DNA from: Streptomyces koelreuteriae
Lineage (GTDB): Bacteria > Actinomycetota > Actinomycetes > Streptomycetales > Streptomycetaceae
NCBI RefSeq assembly: GCF_018604545.1
Contig: NZ_CP075896.1
Span: 7,626,001 to 7,690,000, forward strand
Length of the DNA stretch: 64,000 nucleotides
Direction of reading: 5' to 3'
A model generated the notes under the pieces. The model did no database searches. It was given only the letters and a program-made list of their open reading frames with translations, and was not told the DNA's origin. Positions 25,081 to 32,938 of the stretch are shown one piece after another (the first letter of the stretch is position 1; each line of letters starts with the position of its first letter). The position numbers and the translations under genes were made by a program.

Positions 25081-26247
25081 TCAGCGGGCGGCGTCGAGTT
25101 CGGCGAGGACGTCCGCGGTGTCCTGGCCCGCGACCGGTGCCAGCCGGCGGATCGAGCCGGGGGTCGCGGAGAAGCGCACCGGGATGCCGATGGTGCGGAC
25201 AGTGCCCTCGGTCGGGTGCTCGACGGTGTCGAGCAGGTGACCGTCACGGACATAGGGGTCCTCGTGGGCGTTCTCCAGCTCCAGCACCGGCGCCATCGGG
25301 ATGCTGTGCTTGGCGCACACCTCGGCCCACTCCTCGGTGGTCAGCGCCGGGGCGCACACGCCGATCAGCTCGGCCAGGTCCTCGTGGTCGGCGCTGTCGA
25401 TGGCCTCCCCTCCGACCCGCGGGTCCTCGGCGAGGTCCGGGCGCCCGGCGGCCGAGAAGAAGTCACGGTAGTTCCGCGGGTTGTAGGGGATGACACAGGC
25501 GAGGCCGTCCTTGGTGCGCACCGCCTTGTGGCCCTTGAGCATCGACAGCGGGAAGCCGGTGGGGCTGCTCTCGGGCACGTGGGTGTGGCCCGCCAGGTGC
25601 TCGACGAGGTTGAAGGCGATCAGCGTGTCCGTCATCGGGATCTCGACCTGCTGGCCCCGGCCGGTCCGGTCCCGGTGCAGCAGGGCCGCGAGCACGCTGT
25701 AGGCGATGGTCAGCGAGGAGACCTTGTCGCCGATGATGGTCGGCAGGTAGACGGGCTCGCCCAGCGCGCGGTCGGCGATGTCGACCAGGCCGGAGGCGGC
25801 CTGCACGGTCTCGTCGTAGGCGGCGTTGCCCGCGCGGTCCGAGTCGCCGCGGAAGCCCTGGGCGTGTGCGTAGACGAGCCGCGGGTTGCGGGCGGCGATG
25901 TCGTCGTAGGACAGGCCCAGACGGTGCAGCGCGCCGGGCCGCATGTTCGTGATGAGCACGTCCGCGGTGTCGACCAGTGCGAGCGCGCGCTCCCGGTCGG
26001 TCTCTTCCTTGAGGTTGAGGGCCACGCTCCGCTTGTTGCGGTTGACGTTGAGGTTCAGCGGGGTCATGCCCGGCGTGGTGCGGTAGTGGCCCACGCGCAC
26101 GGTGTCGGCGGGCGACTCGATCTTGATCACGTCGGCGCCCAGGTCACCGAGGATCTGGGCGGCGTACGGGCCCATCACCACGGTCGAGAGGTCGATCACG
26201 CGCACGCCGTCCAGAGGACCGGCGGTGGTGTCCGTGATTTCCGTCAT
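25081..26247 (-). CDS. CaiB/BaiF-type CoA transferase
   Basis: This is a family III CoA transferase (388 residues), which moves CoA between acyl groups. It has the N-terminal GVRVIDLSTVVMGPYAAQILGDL, the segment ADVIKIESPADTVR and the NRNKRSVALNLKEE motif. The catalytic Asp of the family is expected after YVYAHAQGFRGDSDRAGNAAYDE; the GDSDRAG stretch fits. The ATG at 26247 gives the family N terminus; an open frame extends 68 codons upstream without homology. It is the first gene of the operon, so it probably activates the pathway substrate. Confidence 0.9.
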   Translation of the reverse strand: MTEITDTTAGPLDGVRVIDLSTVVMGPYAAQILGDLGADVIKIESPADTVRVGHYRTTPGMTPLNLNVNRNKRSVALNLKEETDRERALALVDTADVLITNMRPGALHRLGLSYDDIAARNPRLVYAHAQGFRGDSDRAGNAAYDETVQAASGLVDIADRALGEPVYLPTIIGDKVSSLTIAYSVLAALLHRDRTGRGQQVEIPMTDTLIAFNLVEHLAGHTHVPESSPTGFPLSMLKGHKAVRTKDGLACVIPYNPRNYRDFFSAAGRPDLAEDPRVGGEAIDSADHEDLAELIGVCAPALTTEEWAEVCAKHSIPMAPVLELENAHEDPYVRDGHLLDTVEHPTEGTVRTIGIPVRFSATPGSIRRLAPVAGQDTADVLAELDAAR

Positions 26248-26338
26248 CGTTACCTTCACTCCTAGCTTCGCCGCATGTGTGTATCTGCCAACTAAGTTAG
26301 CAAGGGCGGGTTGCGAACGGAATGACCAAATAGCGCAG

Positions 26339-26367
26339 AGCGGTATGACCGCAGTGGTCATACCGCT
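26339..26367. promoter_or_regulatory. 12-bp inverted repeat, LysR operator or terminator
   Basis: AGCGGTATGACC (26339-26350) and GGTCATACCGCT (26356-26367) form perfect arms around GCAGT. A third half-site, GGAATGACC, lies at 26319-26327. The element stands between the LysR stop and the CoA-transferase start, so it may be the LysR binding site for the operon or a terminator for the LysR transcript. Confidence 0.7.
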
Positions 26368-26389
26368 TTGTGTGAAGGTTTCTTGGAAT

Positions 26390-27301
26390 TCAGGCGAGAA
26401 GCCGGTCGGCGAACACTTCGCGCGCCGCGGCGACCACTTCTTCCAGGTCACCGCCGTCGGCCCGGTCCTTGCGCCAGAAAAGGCCGGTCTCCAGTGTCGG
26501 ATGGAAATCGGAGAAGGGGAGAACCGTCACATTGTCCAGACGGTAATTCTGTACGGGGCTTCTGGAATCCAGCATGGAAATGGAGAAAGCCAGTCCGCTG
26601 GCCACTATCTCGGACACTCCGTCGAAAGTGACACTGCTCAGTTCGATCCGCTTCTTGAGGCCGAGATCGGACAGTCGCCGGTCGAGTCCGCGGAAATACG
26701 CGTTGGTCACGGCCGTGGGGGAGCCCGCGTAGGCGAGGTCGGCCAGCTCCGCCAGCGCGACCGACTCCCGCCCCGGAAAGCGGTCTCTGGGGACGACCGC
26801 GCCCAGCCGCTCCGACATCACCGGCAACTGTTCCAGGGCGGGGTCGCCGCCGACCGGCAGCCGGGCCAGGGTCAGCGCGAGCCGTCCGTCGCACACCGCG
26901 TCCACCAGCCGGTCGGTGCCCCCCGGCCAGCGTTTGATCTCGAACCGGTCGCCGACCCGCTCGGCGAGGGTGTCCATCCGCATCCGCAGATCCGGGTGGA
27001 TGCCGCTCGGGACGCCGAGCAGCAGCGTGGTCCGCTGCGGCCGGGCCGTCTCGTCCAGTCGCCACTGGATCGAGTCGACCTGCTCCAGGACACCGCGCGC
27101 GATCGGCAGCAGCGCGGTACCGGCGGCGGTGAGCCTCACCTTGTGCGTGTCGCGGTCGAACAGCCGGTGCCCGAGTTCGCCTTCGAGATCCTTGATCCGT
27201 CGGCTCAGCGGGGAGGCCGCCATGTGCAGTTTGCGGGCCGCGGTGGAGAAGTTCAGTTCTTGGGCGACGGCGACGAAATAGCGCAGGTGTAGGAGCTCCA
27301 C
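26390..27301 (-). CDS. LysR-family transcriptional regulator
   Basis: This 303-residue LTTR has an HTH at about 1-60 (LHLRYFVAVAQELNFSTAAR, AASPLSRRIKDLEGELG) and a C-terminal effector domain (LLLGVPSGIHPDLRMRM onward). It is encoded upstream of, and on the same strand as, the five-gene operon rather than divergently, with 142 bases between them that contain the inverted repeat and a third half-site. The composition of its 3' half is slightly less G+C-rich than that of the operon. Inferred role: substrate-responsive control of the operon. Confidence 0.9.
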   Translation of the reverse strand: MELLHLRYFVAVAQELNFSTAARKLHMAASPLSRRIKDLEGELGHRLFDRDTHKVRLTAAGTALLPIARGVLEQVDSIQWRLDETARPQRTTLLLGVPSGIHPDLRMRMDTLAERVGDRFEIKRWPGGTDRLVDAVCDGRLALTLARLPVGGDPALEQLPVMSERLGAVVPRDRFPGRESVALAELADLAYAGSPTAVTNAYFRGLDRRLSDLGLKKRIELSSVTFDGVSEIVASGLAFSISMLDSRSPVQNYRLDNVTVLPFSDFHPTLETGLFWRKDRADGGDLEEVVAAAREVFADRLLA

Positions 27302-27341
27302 GCGCCCAACCCTAGCGACCGTCTGTCCGGATGACCGGGCC

Positions 27342-28028
27342 TCACCCGCCCTCCGGGTGCGTCCCGAGCGCGGAAGCCCCGGCCTCGACCCCGCCCCCGC
27401 CCTCGGTCCGGGTCCGGCGTGCGTAGGCGCGGGCCGCGCGTGCGCGGTCGCCGCAGCGTGTCGAGCACCAGTGGCGTCGGCCGTGGCGCAGCAGATAGCG
27501 GCCGCAGGGCGGGGAGCCGCAGGCGGTGAGGCGCTCGGCGTCGGGCCCGGTGAGCAGGTCGGCCGCGTCGGCGGCCAGGGCCGCGAGTGCGTGGTCGACG
27601 ATCTCGGTGGTGGGGTGCGGGGGTGCGCGGTAGGGGCCGTTCTTCTCGTCCCACTGGAGCAGCGAGGCGGTGGGCACCTTGGTCATGGCGTCGTTGACCG
27701 CGGAGAGGGCGGCGGGCAGGGCCGGCAGCGCCTCGACGCGGGAGGCGAGCAACGACCTGATCTGTTCGCGCAGGGAACGCAGTTGTGCCGTGCACATCTC
27801 CCGGAGGCCCGCGTCCACGGGGGCGAGGCCGTGGTCCGCCAGCCACTGATTCGCCTGCTCCGGTGTGCCGAGGAAGTCGGTGAACCTGCCGCCGGGCGAC
27901 GCGATGACGCTGTTGGCGAAGGCGAGGGCCGCGTACTGCTCCTCACCGGGCGCGGGAGGCACGGCGGGTTCGGCGGAACCAGTGGGCTCGGCGGGCTCGG
28001 CGGCGGCGTTCGCGTTCATGGTTCTCAT
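27342..28028 (-). CDS. CGNR zinc-finger (ABATE domain) protein
   Basis: This 228-residue protein has an N-terminal ABATE region (about 30-130, beginning LAFANSVIASPGGRFTDFLG) and a C-terminal treble-clef-like CGNR-type finger with Cys pairs in LTACGSPPCGRYLL and HWCSTRCGDRARAARA; the usual CGNR signature is SPARCGDRARAR-like here. The family is predicted to bind DNA and regulate transcription. I chose the ATG at 28028; an ATG at 28019 is a close alternative. It is divergent from an MBL-fold hydrolase across 80 bases holding three ATCCGTGAG sites. Confidence 0.85.
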   Translation of the reverse strand: MRTMNANAAAEPAEPTGSAEPAVPPAPGEEQYAALAFANSVIASPGGRFTDFLGTPEQANQWLADHGLAPVDAGLREMCTAQLRSLREQIRSLLASRVEALPALPAALSAVNDAMTKVPTASLLQWDEKNGPYRAPPHPTTEIVDHALAALAADAADLLTGPDAERLTACGSPPCGRYLLRHGRRHWCSTRCGDRARAARAYARRTRTEGGGGVEAGASALGTHPEGG

Positions 28029-28044
28029 GGTACGGCTTGCCTTC

Positions 28045-28097
28045 ATCCGTGAGAAGCGGCTACGGTCTCTCACGGATAAACCAATCCTATCCGTGAG
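28045..28097. promoter_or_regulatory. Three ATCCGTGAG boxes in a divergent promoter
   Basis: ATCCGTGAGA (28045-28054) is mirrored by TCTCACGGAT (28068-28077) with a 13-base spacer, and a third copy, ATCCGTGAG, is at 28089-28097. All lie between the CGNR gene and the MBL gene; the third sits where the ribosome site of the MBL gene would be. Confidence 0.75.
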
Positions 28098-28108
28098 GTG
28101 TTTCTGCT

Positions 28109-28900
28109 GTGGCTTCTTCGGTGACGACCCGTGAGCAGTTCCCCGTCCGCGTCTTCGGCGGCCCGACCGCTCTCTTCGAGTACGGCGGCCTGCGGTTCCT
28201 GACCGACCCCACCTTCGACGCTCCCGGCGACTACCCGGAGTCGGCCGGCCCGGTCCTGACCAAGACCGCCCCCGCCTCCGGCAGCCCCGCCGAGCTCGGC
28301 TCCGTCGACGTGGTCCTGCTCTCCCACGACGAGCACGCCGACAACCTCGACCGAGCCGGCCGGGCCCTCCTCGCCGATGTGCCGCTGACCCTCACCACCC
28401 CCGGTGGCGGCAAGCGCCTCGGCGACCGGGCCAGGGGACTGGCCGACTGGGAGTCGGTCGAGCTGGACCGCCCCGACGGCGGCACGGTCACCGTGACCGG
28501 CGTCCCCGCCGTCCACGGCCCGGGTCCGCGCGAGGAGACCGAGGCCGTCACCGGACAGGTCGTCGGATTCGTCCTGACCGGAGACGGACTGCCCACCGTC
28601 TACGTCAGCGGTGACAACGCCTCCCTCGACGCGGTCAGGGAGACCGCCGACCGCCTCGGCCCGGTGCACACCGCCGTCCTCTTCGCGGGCGCACCCCGCT
28701 TCGCCGGCCTCTTCGACGGAGGCACCCTCGTGCTGGACAGCGCCCAGGCCGCCGAAGCCACCCGGATCCTCGGCGCCCGCCGGGTCGTCCCCGTCCACTA
28801 CGACAGCTGGACCCACTTCACCGAAGGCCGCGACGAACTCCAGGCCGCCTTCACCGAGGCGGGGCTGGCCGACCGCCTGGACTGGGGACACTCGGGCTGA
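28109..28900 (+). CDS. MBL-fold metallo-hydrolase (UlaG-like)
   Basis: This 263-residue metallo-beta-lactamase-fold protein has a metal-binding motif that reads LLSHDEHADNLDRAG (H-x-E-H-x-D-N in place of HxHxDH), with further ligands likely in VPAVHGPG, YVSGDNAS and VPVHYDSW. The altered first motif is common in UlaG/L-ascorbate-lactonase-like relatives. The start is GTG at 28109. It is cytoplasmic; the substrate is unknown. The divergent CGNR gene and the repeated box suggest it is the regulated target of that protein. Confidence 0.88.
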   Translation: MASSVTTREQFPVRVFGGPTALFEYGGLRFLTDPTFDAPGDYPESAGPVLTKTAPASGSPAELGSVDVVLLSHDEHADNLDRAGRALLADVPLTLTTPGGGKRLGDRARGLADWESVELDRPDGGTVTVTGVPAVHGPGPREETEAVTGQVVGFVLTGDGLPTVYVSGDNASLDAVRETADRLGPVHTAVLFAGAPRFAGLFDGGTLVLDSAQAAEATRILGARRVVPVHYDSWTHFTEGRDELQAAFTEAGLADRLDWGHSG

Positions 28901-28968
28901 TCCCGGGCATCGCGGCAGCCGGTTTCCGTCGTACGGTGAATGCCGATCGCGAGGGACAGGAGGCCGAG

Positions 28969-29652
28969 GTGGCCGAGACGACGCAGCCCGGGACGACGGT
29001 CGCCGAGGTGATGGCCGAGCTGGCCGCGCTCGAGGACCCGAAGGCGCGCGAGGTGAACGAGAGGCACGGTGACGATCACGGTGTGAACCTCGGCAAACTG
29101 CGCGCGCTCGCGAAGCGCCTGAAGACGCAGCAGGAACTCGCGGTCCGGCTCTGGGAGACGGGCGACACCGCGGCGAGACTGCTCGCCCTCCTGATCTGCC
29201 GCCCGAAGGCGTTCGAGCGTGACGCCCTGGACGTCATGCTGCGCGAGGCACGCACCCCCAAGGTGCACGACTGGCTCGTGAACTACGTGGTGAAGAAGAG
29301 CCCGCACGCCGAGGAACTGCGCTCGGCCTGGTTCGCCGACCCGGATCCCGTGGTCGCGAGCGCCGGCTGGGCGCTGACCACCGAACGCGTGGCGAAGAAA
29401 CCCGAGGGCCTCGACCTCGCGGAACTGCTCGACGTCATCGAGGCGGAGATGAAGGACGCCCCGGACCGCTTGCAGTGGGCGATGAACCACTGCCTGGCCC
29501 AGATCGGGATCGAGCACGCGGAGTACCGCACCCGTGCCCTCGGCATCGGCGAGCGCCTGGAGGTGCTCAAGGACTATCCGACGTCCCCCGGCTGCACATC
29601 CCCGTTCGCGCCCGTCTGGATCACCGAGATGGTGCGCAGGCGGCACGGCTAG
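28969..29652 (+). CDS. DNA alkylation repair (AlkD-like) HEAT protein
   Basis: This 227-residue all-helical protein resembles the actinobacterial AlkD-like DNA alkylation repair family: NLGKLRALAKRLKTQQELAV, then the repeat-like FADPDPVVASAGWALTTERV, and the C-terminal CTSPFAPVWITEMVRRR. True AlkD glycosylases use Trp/Asp/Trp residues that I cannot place with certainty here. I chose the GTG at 28969 because GGACAGGAGG lies immediately upstream; a GTG at 28936 is also open. Confidence 0.8.
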   Translation: MAETTQPGTTVAEVMAELAALEDPKAREVNERHGDDHGVNLGKLRALAKRLKTQQELAVRLWETGDTAARLLALLICRPKAFERDALDVMLREARTPKVHDWLVNYVVKKSPHAEELRSAWFADPDPVVASAGWALTTERVAKKPEGLDLAELLDVIEAEMKDAPDRLQWAMNHCLAQIGIEHAEYRTRALGIGERLEVLKDYPTSPGCTSPFAPVWITEMVRRRHG

Positions 29653-29661
29653 CGAGCAGGC

Positions 29662-29693
29662 GCTCCCGCCCAGCACGGGGTCTGGGCGGGAGC
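29662..29693. terminator. Terminator hairpin
   Basis: GCTCCCGCCCAG and CTGGGCGGGAGC form a 12-bp perfect stem with an 8-base loop, ten bases after the AlkD-like stop. Confidence 0.75.
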
Positions 29694-30057
29694 GGTGCGG
29701 TCCCCTCCGGTCGTTCTTCAGCACGAAGGGACCGCTCGTCCTTCCAGACTGGAAGGTCCGACGCCCGGGGAGGCGTCCGCGATCCATGGTGCGCCCTGCC
29801 CCCGGTATCGCGACGAGAAGTACGTTTCCGCCTTCAAAAGCGTTCAATCCGCCATGTTTTGCACGCGTGAGTGACCGACATGGCCCAGTGAGGCCCGCTG
29901 TGGACACCGGGGCACCCGGCGGCATTGTTCCGTAACTCCATGATCACGTTGAGTGTCCGGCCGTCGACGCACCATGCTGACCTCCAACTCCTCCGCAGCG
30001 CCTCAGCACCGCCGCGGAAGAGCCTTCCAGACGCCTCGAGTTGAGAGACAAGGTGCG
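29694..30057. other. Long intergenic region with a palindrome
   Basis: I see no gene in this stretch. It holds a 17-bp palindrome, CCTTCCAG-A-CTGGAAGG, at 29740-29756 and the presumed promoter of the three-gene unit that starts at 30058. The bases from about 29815 to 29960 are less G+C-rich than the surroundings, as promoter regions here tend to be. No convincing -35/-10 pair was found. Confidence 0.6.
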
Positions 30058-30288
30058 ATGTCCAGTAAGCAGGTGTTGACCGTCGTCGTGATGGTGGCGG
30101 TCTTCGCATGGAGCACGGTGATGACCGTGCTGGGGCACCTCGCGGCCGTGGCCGCGCTGCTGCCGTCGCTCGGACTGCTCGTACAGCAGATCGTCGCCGC
30201 CCTCCACACCACGCAGTCCCCGCGCCCCACCCCGGCGGACACCGCCCCGACGGCCATAGCGGCCGGACCCGAGGAGTCGGTGCGATGA
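30058..30288 (+). CDS. Small membrane protein of unknown function
   Basis: This 76-residue protein has two hydrophobic segments near its start (LTVVVMVAVFAWSTVMTVLG, then VAALLPSLGLLVQQIVAAL) and a Pro/Ala/Thr-rich tail (about 50-76). The ATG at 30058 follows a weak AAGG and gives a sensible membrane protein; the frame is open further upstream but codes nothing recognisable. Its stop overlaps the start of the HTH gene (ATGA). I do not recognise a family. The coupling suggests it works with the HTH/sigma4-like protein, for example as a membrane tether, but nothing in the sequence proves that. Confidence 0.75.
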   Translation: MSSKQVLTVVVMVAVFAWSTVMTVLGHLAAVAALLPSLGLLVQQIVAALHTTQSPRPTPADTAPTAIAAGPEESVR

Positions 30289-31178
30289 CCCCGTTCTCCG
30301 CGTACGAGCAGCCCGACGGCGAGCCGCCGAGCAGGCGCGGCCGCAAACCGGAGTCGATCGGCGAGCAGGTGGGTCCCTCCCACCGGGCCTGGCTGGAGCC
30401 GGTGCGGGGCCGGCTCTTCGCCAGCGGGCTCACCCTCGACGACCTCGTCGGCCGCTCCGGCTACTCCAAGGCCCGCATCAGCGAACTCCTGCGCGGCAAG
30501 GGCTACTACCCCGGCTGGGAGATCACCTACAGCGTGGTCCGGGCCCTGGACATCCCCGTCTGGCCGCTGCGCCGGCTGTGGACCGCGGCGGCCCGAGAGG
30601 CGGCCAAGGACCACGCCTGGATCGAGAGCCGCATACACGCCGTCCAGCCGCTGCCGCCGGAACGGCCCCCGCTCGCCCACCAGGGATTCACCGAGGCCAT
30701 GCGCCACCCCTACACCGCCTACGCCCGCGCCTTCCTGCAGAGCGACCGGCGCGCCCACTGGGTCGTCTCGGAAGCCTGCGACATCCTCTGGCTCGGCTGG
30801 GACGACGCCGTCGCCGGCCCCAACGTCCCCCGCCACGCCTGGCGGCTGCTGCGCTCGCGCGTCCTGTTACGCACGCACCTGCACCCGGCCGGACATCCCG
30901 ATCTGCGCCCGGCGGCGTTCCAGACCGTCGACCAGAGCCGGATCGACGACCTGACCGCCCGCTTCGCCCGCATCGGCCGGCTCGCCGACTTCTTCGACGC
31001 CGTCGCCCGGCTGCCCCAGAACCAGCTCGACGTCACCGTCCTGCGCTATCTGTGCGGCATCCACCCCGACGCCATCCCCGGCGTCGTCGGCCTGTCCACG
31101 GCCATCACCCAGTCCATCGACCACCACGCCCGAGGCGCCCTGGAAGGCACCTACCTCCGCCATGACAACCGGGAGTGA
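30285..31178 (+). CDS. HTH protein with a sigma region 4-like C terminus
   Basis: This 297-residue protein has an N-terminal XRE-like HTH (about 35-85: SGLTLDDLVGRSGYSKARIS, LLRGKGYYP) and a central helical region (about 105-230). Its C-terminal segment (about 242-290) closely follows sigma-70 region 4: LPQNQLDVTVLRYLCGIHPD, then the recognition-helix positions VVGLSTAITQSIDHHARGAL. The helix that normally reads TVKSHLHRAR is altered. It has no sigma region 2. It sits between two genes with which it overlaps or nearly abuts. The most likely role is a transcription factor; the exact family is not known to me. Confidence 0.8.
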   Translation: MTPFSAYEQPDGEPPSRRGRKPESIGEQVGPSHRAWLEPVRGRLFASGLTLDDLVGRSGYSKARISELLRGKGYYPGWEITYSVVRALDIPVWPLRRLWTAAAREAAKDHAWIESRIHAVQPLPPERPPLAHQGFTEAMRHPYTAYARAFLQSDRRAHWVVSEACDILWLGWDDAVAGPNVPRHAWRLLRSRVLLRTHLHPAGHPDLRPAAFQTVDQSRIDDLTARFARIGRLADFFDAVARLPQNQLDVTVLRYLCGIHPDAIPGVVGLSTAITQSIDHHARGALEGTYLRHDNRE

Positions 31179-31188
31179 GCACCCCGCC

Positions 31189-32151
31189 ATGACCGCCATC
31201 GACGAACTCCTCTCCCGCTCGCTCCTGCTGCACGATCCCCACGTGCCGTCGGACACCGTCCCGTACGAGGACACCGCCTACCCCGCCTTCGCCCCGGACG
31301 GCACCCCGCTGTGGGCCGTCGGCGGCGGCGACCTGGCCGACGACAACGCCGCCCGGAGCCTGCGGGCCCTGTGCGAGGCGGCCGTCGTCCACGCCACGCC
31401 GCGCCAGCTCGCCGACTTCGTCACCGAACAGCTCCCCTCCCCGCGCGGCGCCTGGATCCTCGGCTGCGTCCTGCAACTCGCCGACGCGCGGGACGGCGCG
31501 CGCTTCTGGTGGCAGTACGCCGCCGGGGCCGGCGAACCCGCCGCCTCCTACTGCCTCCACCTGCATCACCTCGCGCTCGGCGACCGGCAGGCGGCCGCCC
31601 TGTGGCACCAGCAGGCCGGCGACGACGCGCCGGCCGACAGCGGACTCGGCGTCGACACCAGCATCCCCACGGTCCTGCGCATCCTCAGCCGACTGGCCCC
31701 GACCGCCCCCCGCGACCACACCGAGACGTACACCGCGGTCAAGGCCTATGTCACCAACGCCGTCGCCGCCGGATACGCCCGCAACCCCGACTACGAGATC
31801 CCGCTCCCCGGCCCTCACTTCGCCGAGCAACTCGAGATCATCCTGGCCGCCACCTCGGCGGTCTCCCGGACCGTACGGCAGGCCCGGCCGCCGGCCACGG
31901 GCCTGCCCAACCGCACCAGGCCGCGCGCCGACGCCGGGGACCGTTCCGGCGAGTGCGCGCACGAGCCGGAACGGGTCCTGGTGGAGACCGCCGCACGCGA
32001 CGAGTCCGCCTCCAGCTTCTTCCGGGAAGCCCTCGCGGCCTGCTGGGAATCGGCCGTCGCGGACCGTACGGCCAGGGGAGCGGACCGTCGCGATGCGCGG
32101 CTGCGTTACCTCCTGGACCGCCGGCCCGCCGAACCTACTTCGTGGCGTTGA
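31189..32151 (+). CDS. Unknown protein of the HTH-sigma4 unit
   Basis: This 320-residue soluble protein has no family I can name. A central alpha-helical, TPR/Sel1-like portion is visible (GARFWWQYAAGAGEPAASYC, LALGDRQAAALWHQQA); the C terminus is Arg-rich. I prefer the ATG at 31189, just past the stop of the preceding gene (31178) with GGGAG about 13 bases upstream; the ATG at 31162 would give a nine-residue extension overlapping that gene. The 3' end overlaps the convergent DUF4397 gene by 17 bases. Tight spacing places it in one operon with the two genes before it. Confidence 0.72.
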   Translation: MTAIDELLSRSLLLHDPHVPSDTVPYEDTAYPAFAPDGTPLWAVGGGDLADDNAARSLRALCEAAVVHATPRQLADFVTEQLPSPRGAWILGCVLQLADARDGARFWWQYAAGAGEPAASYCLHLHHLALGDRQAAALWHQQAGDDAPADSGLGVDTSIPTVLRILSRLAPTAPRDHTETYTAVKAYVTNAVAAGYARNPDYEIPLPGPHFAEQLEIILAATSAVSRTVRQARPPATGLPNRTRPRADAGDRSGECAHEPERVLVETAARDESASSFFREALAACWESAVADRTARGADRRDARLRYLLDRRPAEPTSWR

Positions 32152-32821
32152 GCGTCTGCGTCGCCAGCGCCAGGTTCTTGTCATCGGCGCTGCCCCAGGC
32201 GTAGACGACATTGGCCGTGCCCGCCTTGAGGGAGAGGTCGGCCGGGCCGATGGCCACGGTGTCCGTGCCGGCGAGCACGACATCGGCCTTCACGGTGCCC
32301 GCGTCGACCTCGGTGGTGTCCTCCTTGGGGTTCTCCAGGCCGGTGAAGAGCGGCTGCCCGTTCGCGCGGACGTCGACCGCGGGGGCGGCTGCGACGTGGC
32401 GCACCGTGAGGCGGGCCTTGCCGTCGTCGACCTTCGCGACATCGTTGGTGTAGGCGGTCAGCTGGGGTTTGCCGTCGGCGGTGAGGTGGGCGGCGATCGT
32501 GGCGTTGCCGCCCTCGGCCACCTTGACCTCCTTCTGGAGGGCGGGTGTGCCGTCCGGGTTCTGGCCCGCCTCGAAGATCTCTATGTCATAGGTCCCGGCT
32601 TTGAGGGCCTGCGGGTCGGTCACCGTGCCGGGCTTGAAGTCGCCGATCAGCTCGTCACCGTTGGCGTACACATCGACGGTCATCCCGGGGATGCCGTGGA
32701 AGACGGACACCATCGCCTCGTTCTGCGAGGCGGCACCCGCCATGGCGGGCGCGGCGGCGCCCAGGGCCAGGGCGCAGGCGGCGGCCGATGCGGCGACAGC
32801 GAGAGAGGTCCGGGAAGTCAT
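32135..32821 (-). CDS. Secreted DUF4397 domain protein
   Basis: This is a secreted protein of 228 residues. The signal peptide is clear (TSRTSLAVAASAAACALALG then APAMAGA as cleavage region). The mature part holds DUF4397 beta-sandwich repeats: VSVFHGIPGMTVDVYANGDE and the second copy VRHVAAAPAVDVRANGQPLF. There is no sortase signal. I chose the ATG at 32821 because GAAGGGA is 8 bases upstream; an ATG at 32830 would leave no room for a ribosome site. It follows the ECF sigma gene by 117 bases on the same strand and may be its target. Confidence 0.88.
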   Translation of the reverse strand: MTSRTSLAVAASAAACALALGAAAPAMAGAASQNEAMVSVFHGIPGMTVDVYANGDELIGDFKPGTVTDPQALKAGTYDIEIFEAGQNPDGTPALQKEVKVAEGGNATIAAHLTADGKPQLTAYTNDVAKVDDGKARLTVRHVAAAPAVDVRANGQPLFTGLENPKEDTTEVDAGTVKADVVLAGTDTVAIGPADLSLKAGTANVVYAWGSADDKNLALATQTLNATK

Positions 32822-32938
32822 GGGGGTCATCCCTTCGAATGCGCCTCCGCACGTTGCGGGGTCTCGATGTCGTTTCGCGCACGGCGACCGTCGCGGATGC
32901 GCGGACGGCACCTTTCGTCGGCCGGTTCGGCCGCGCGG

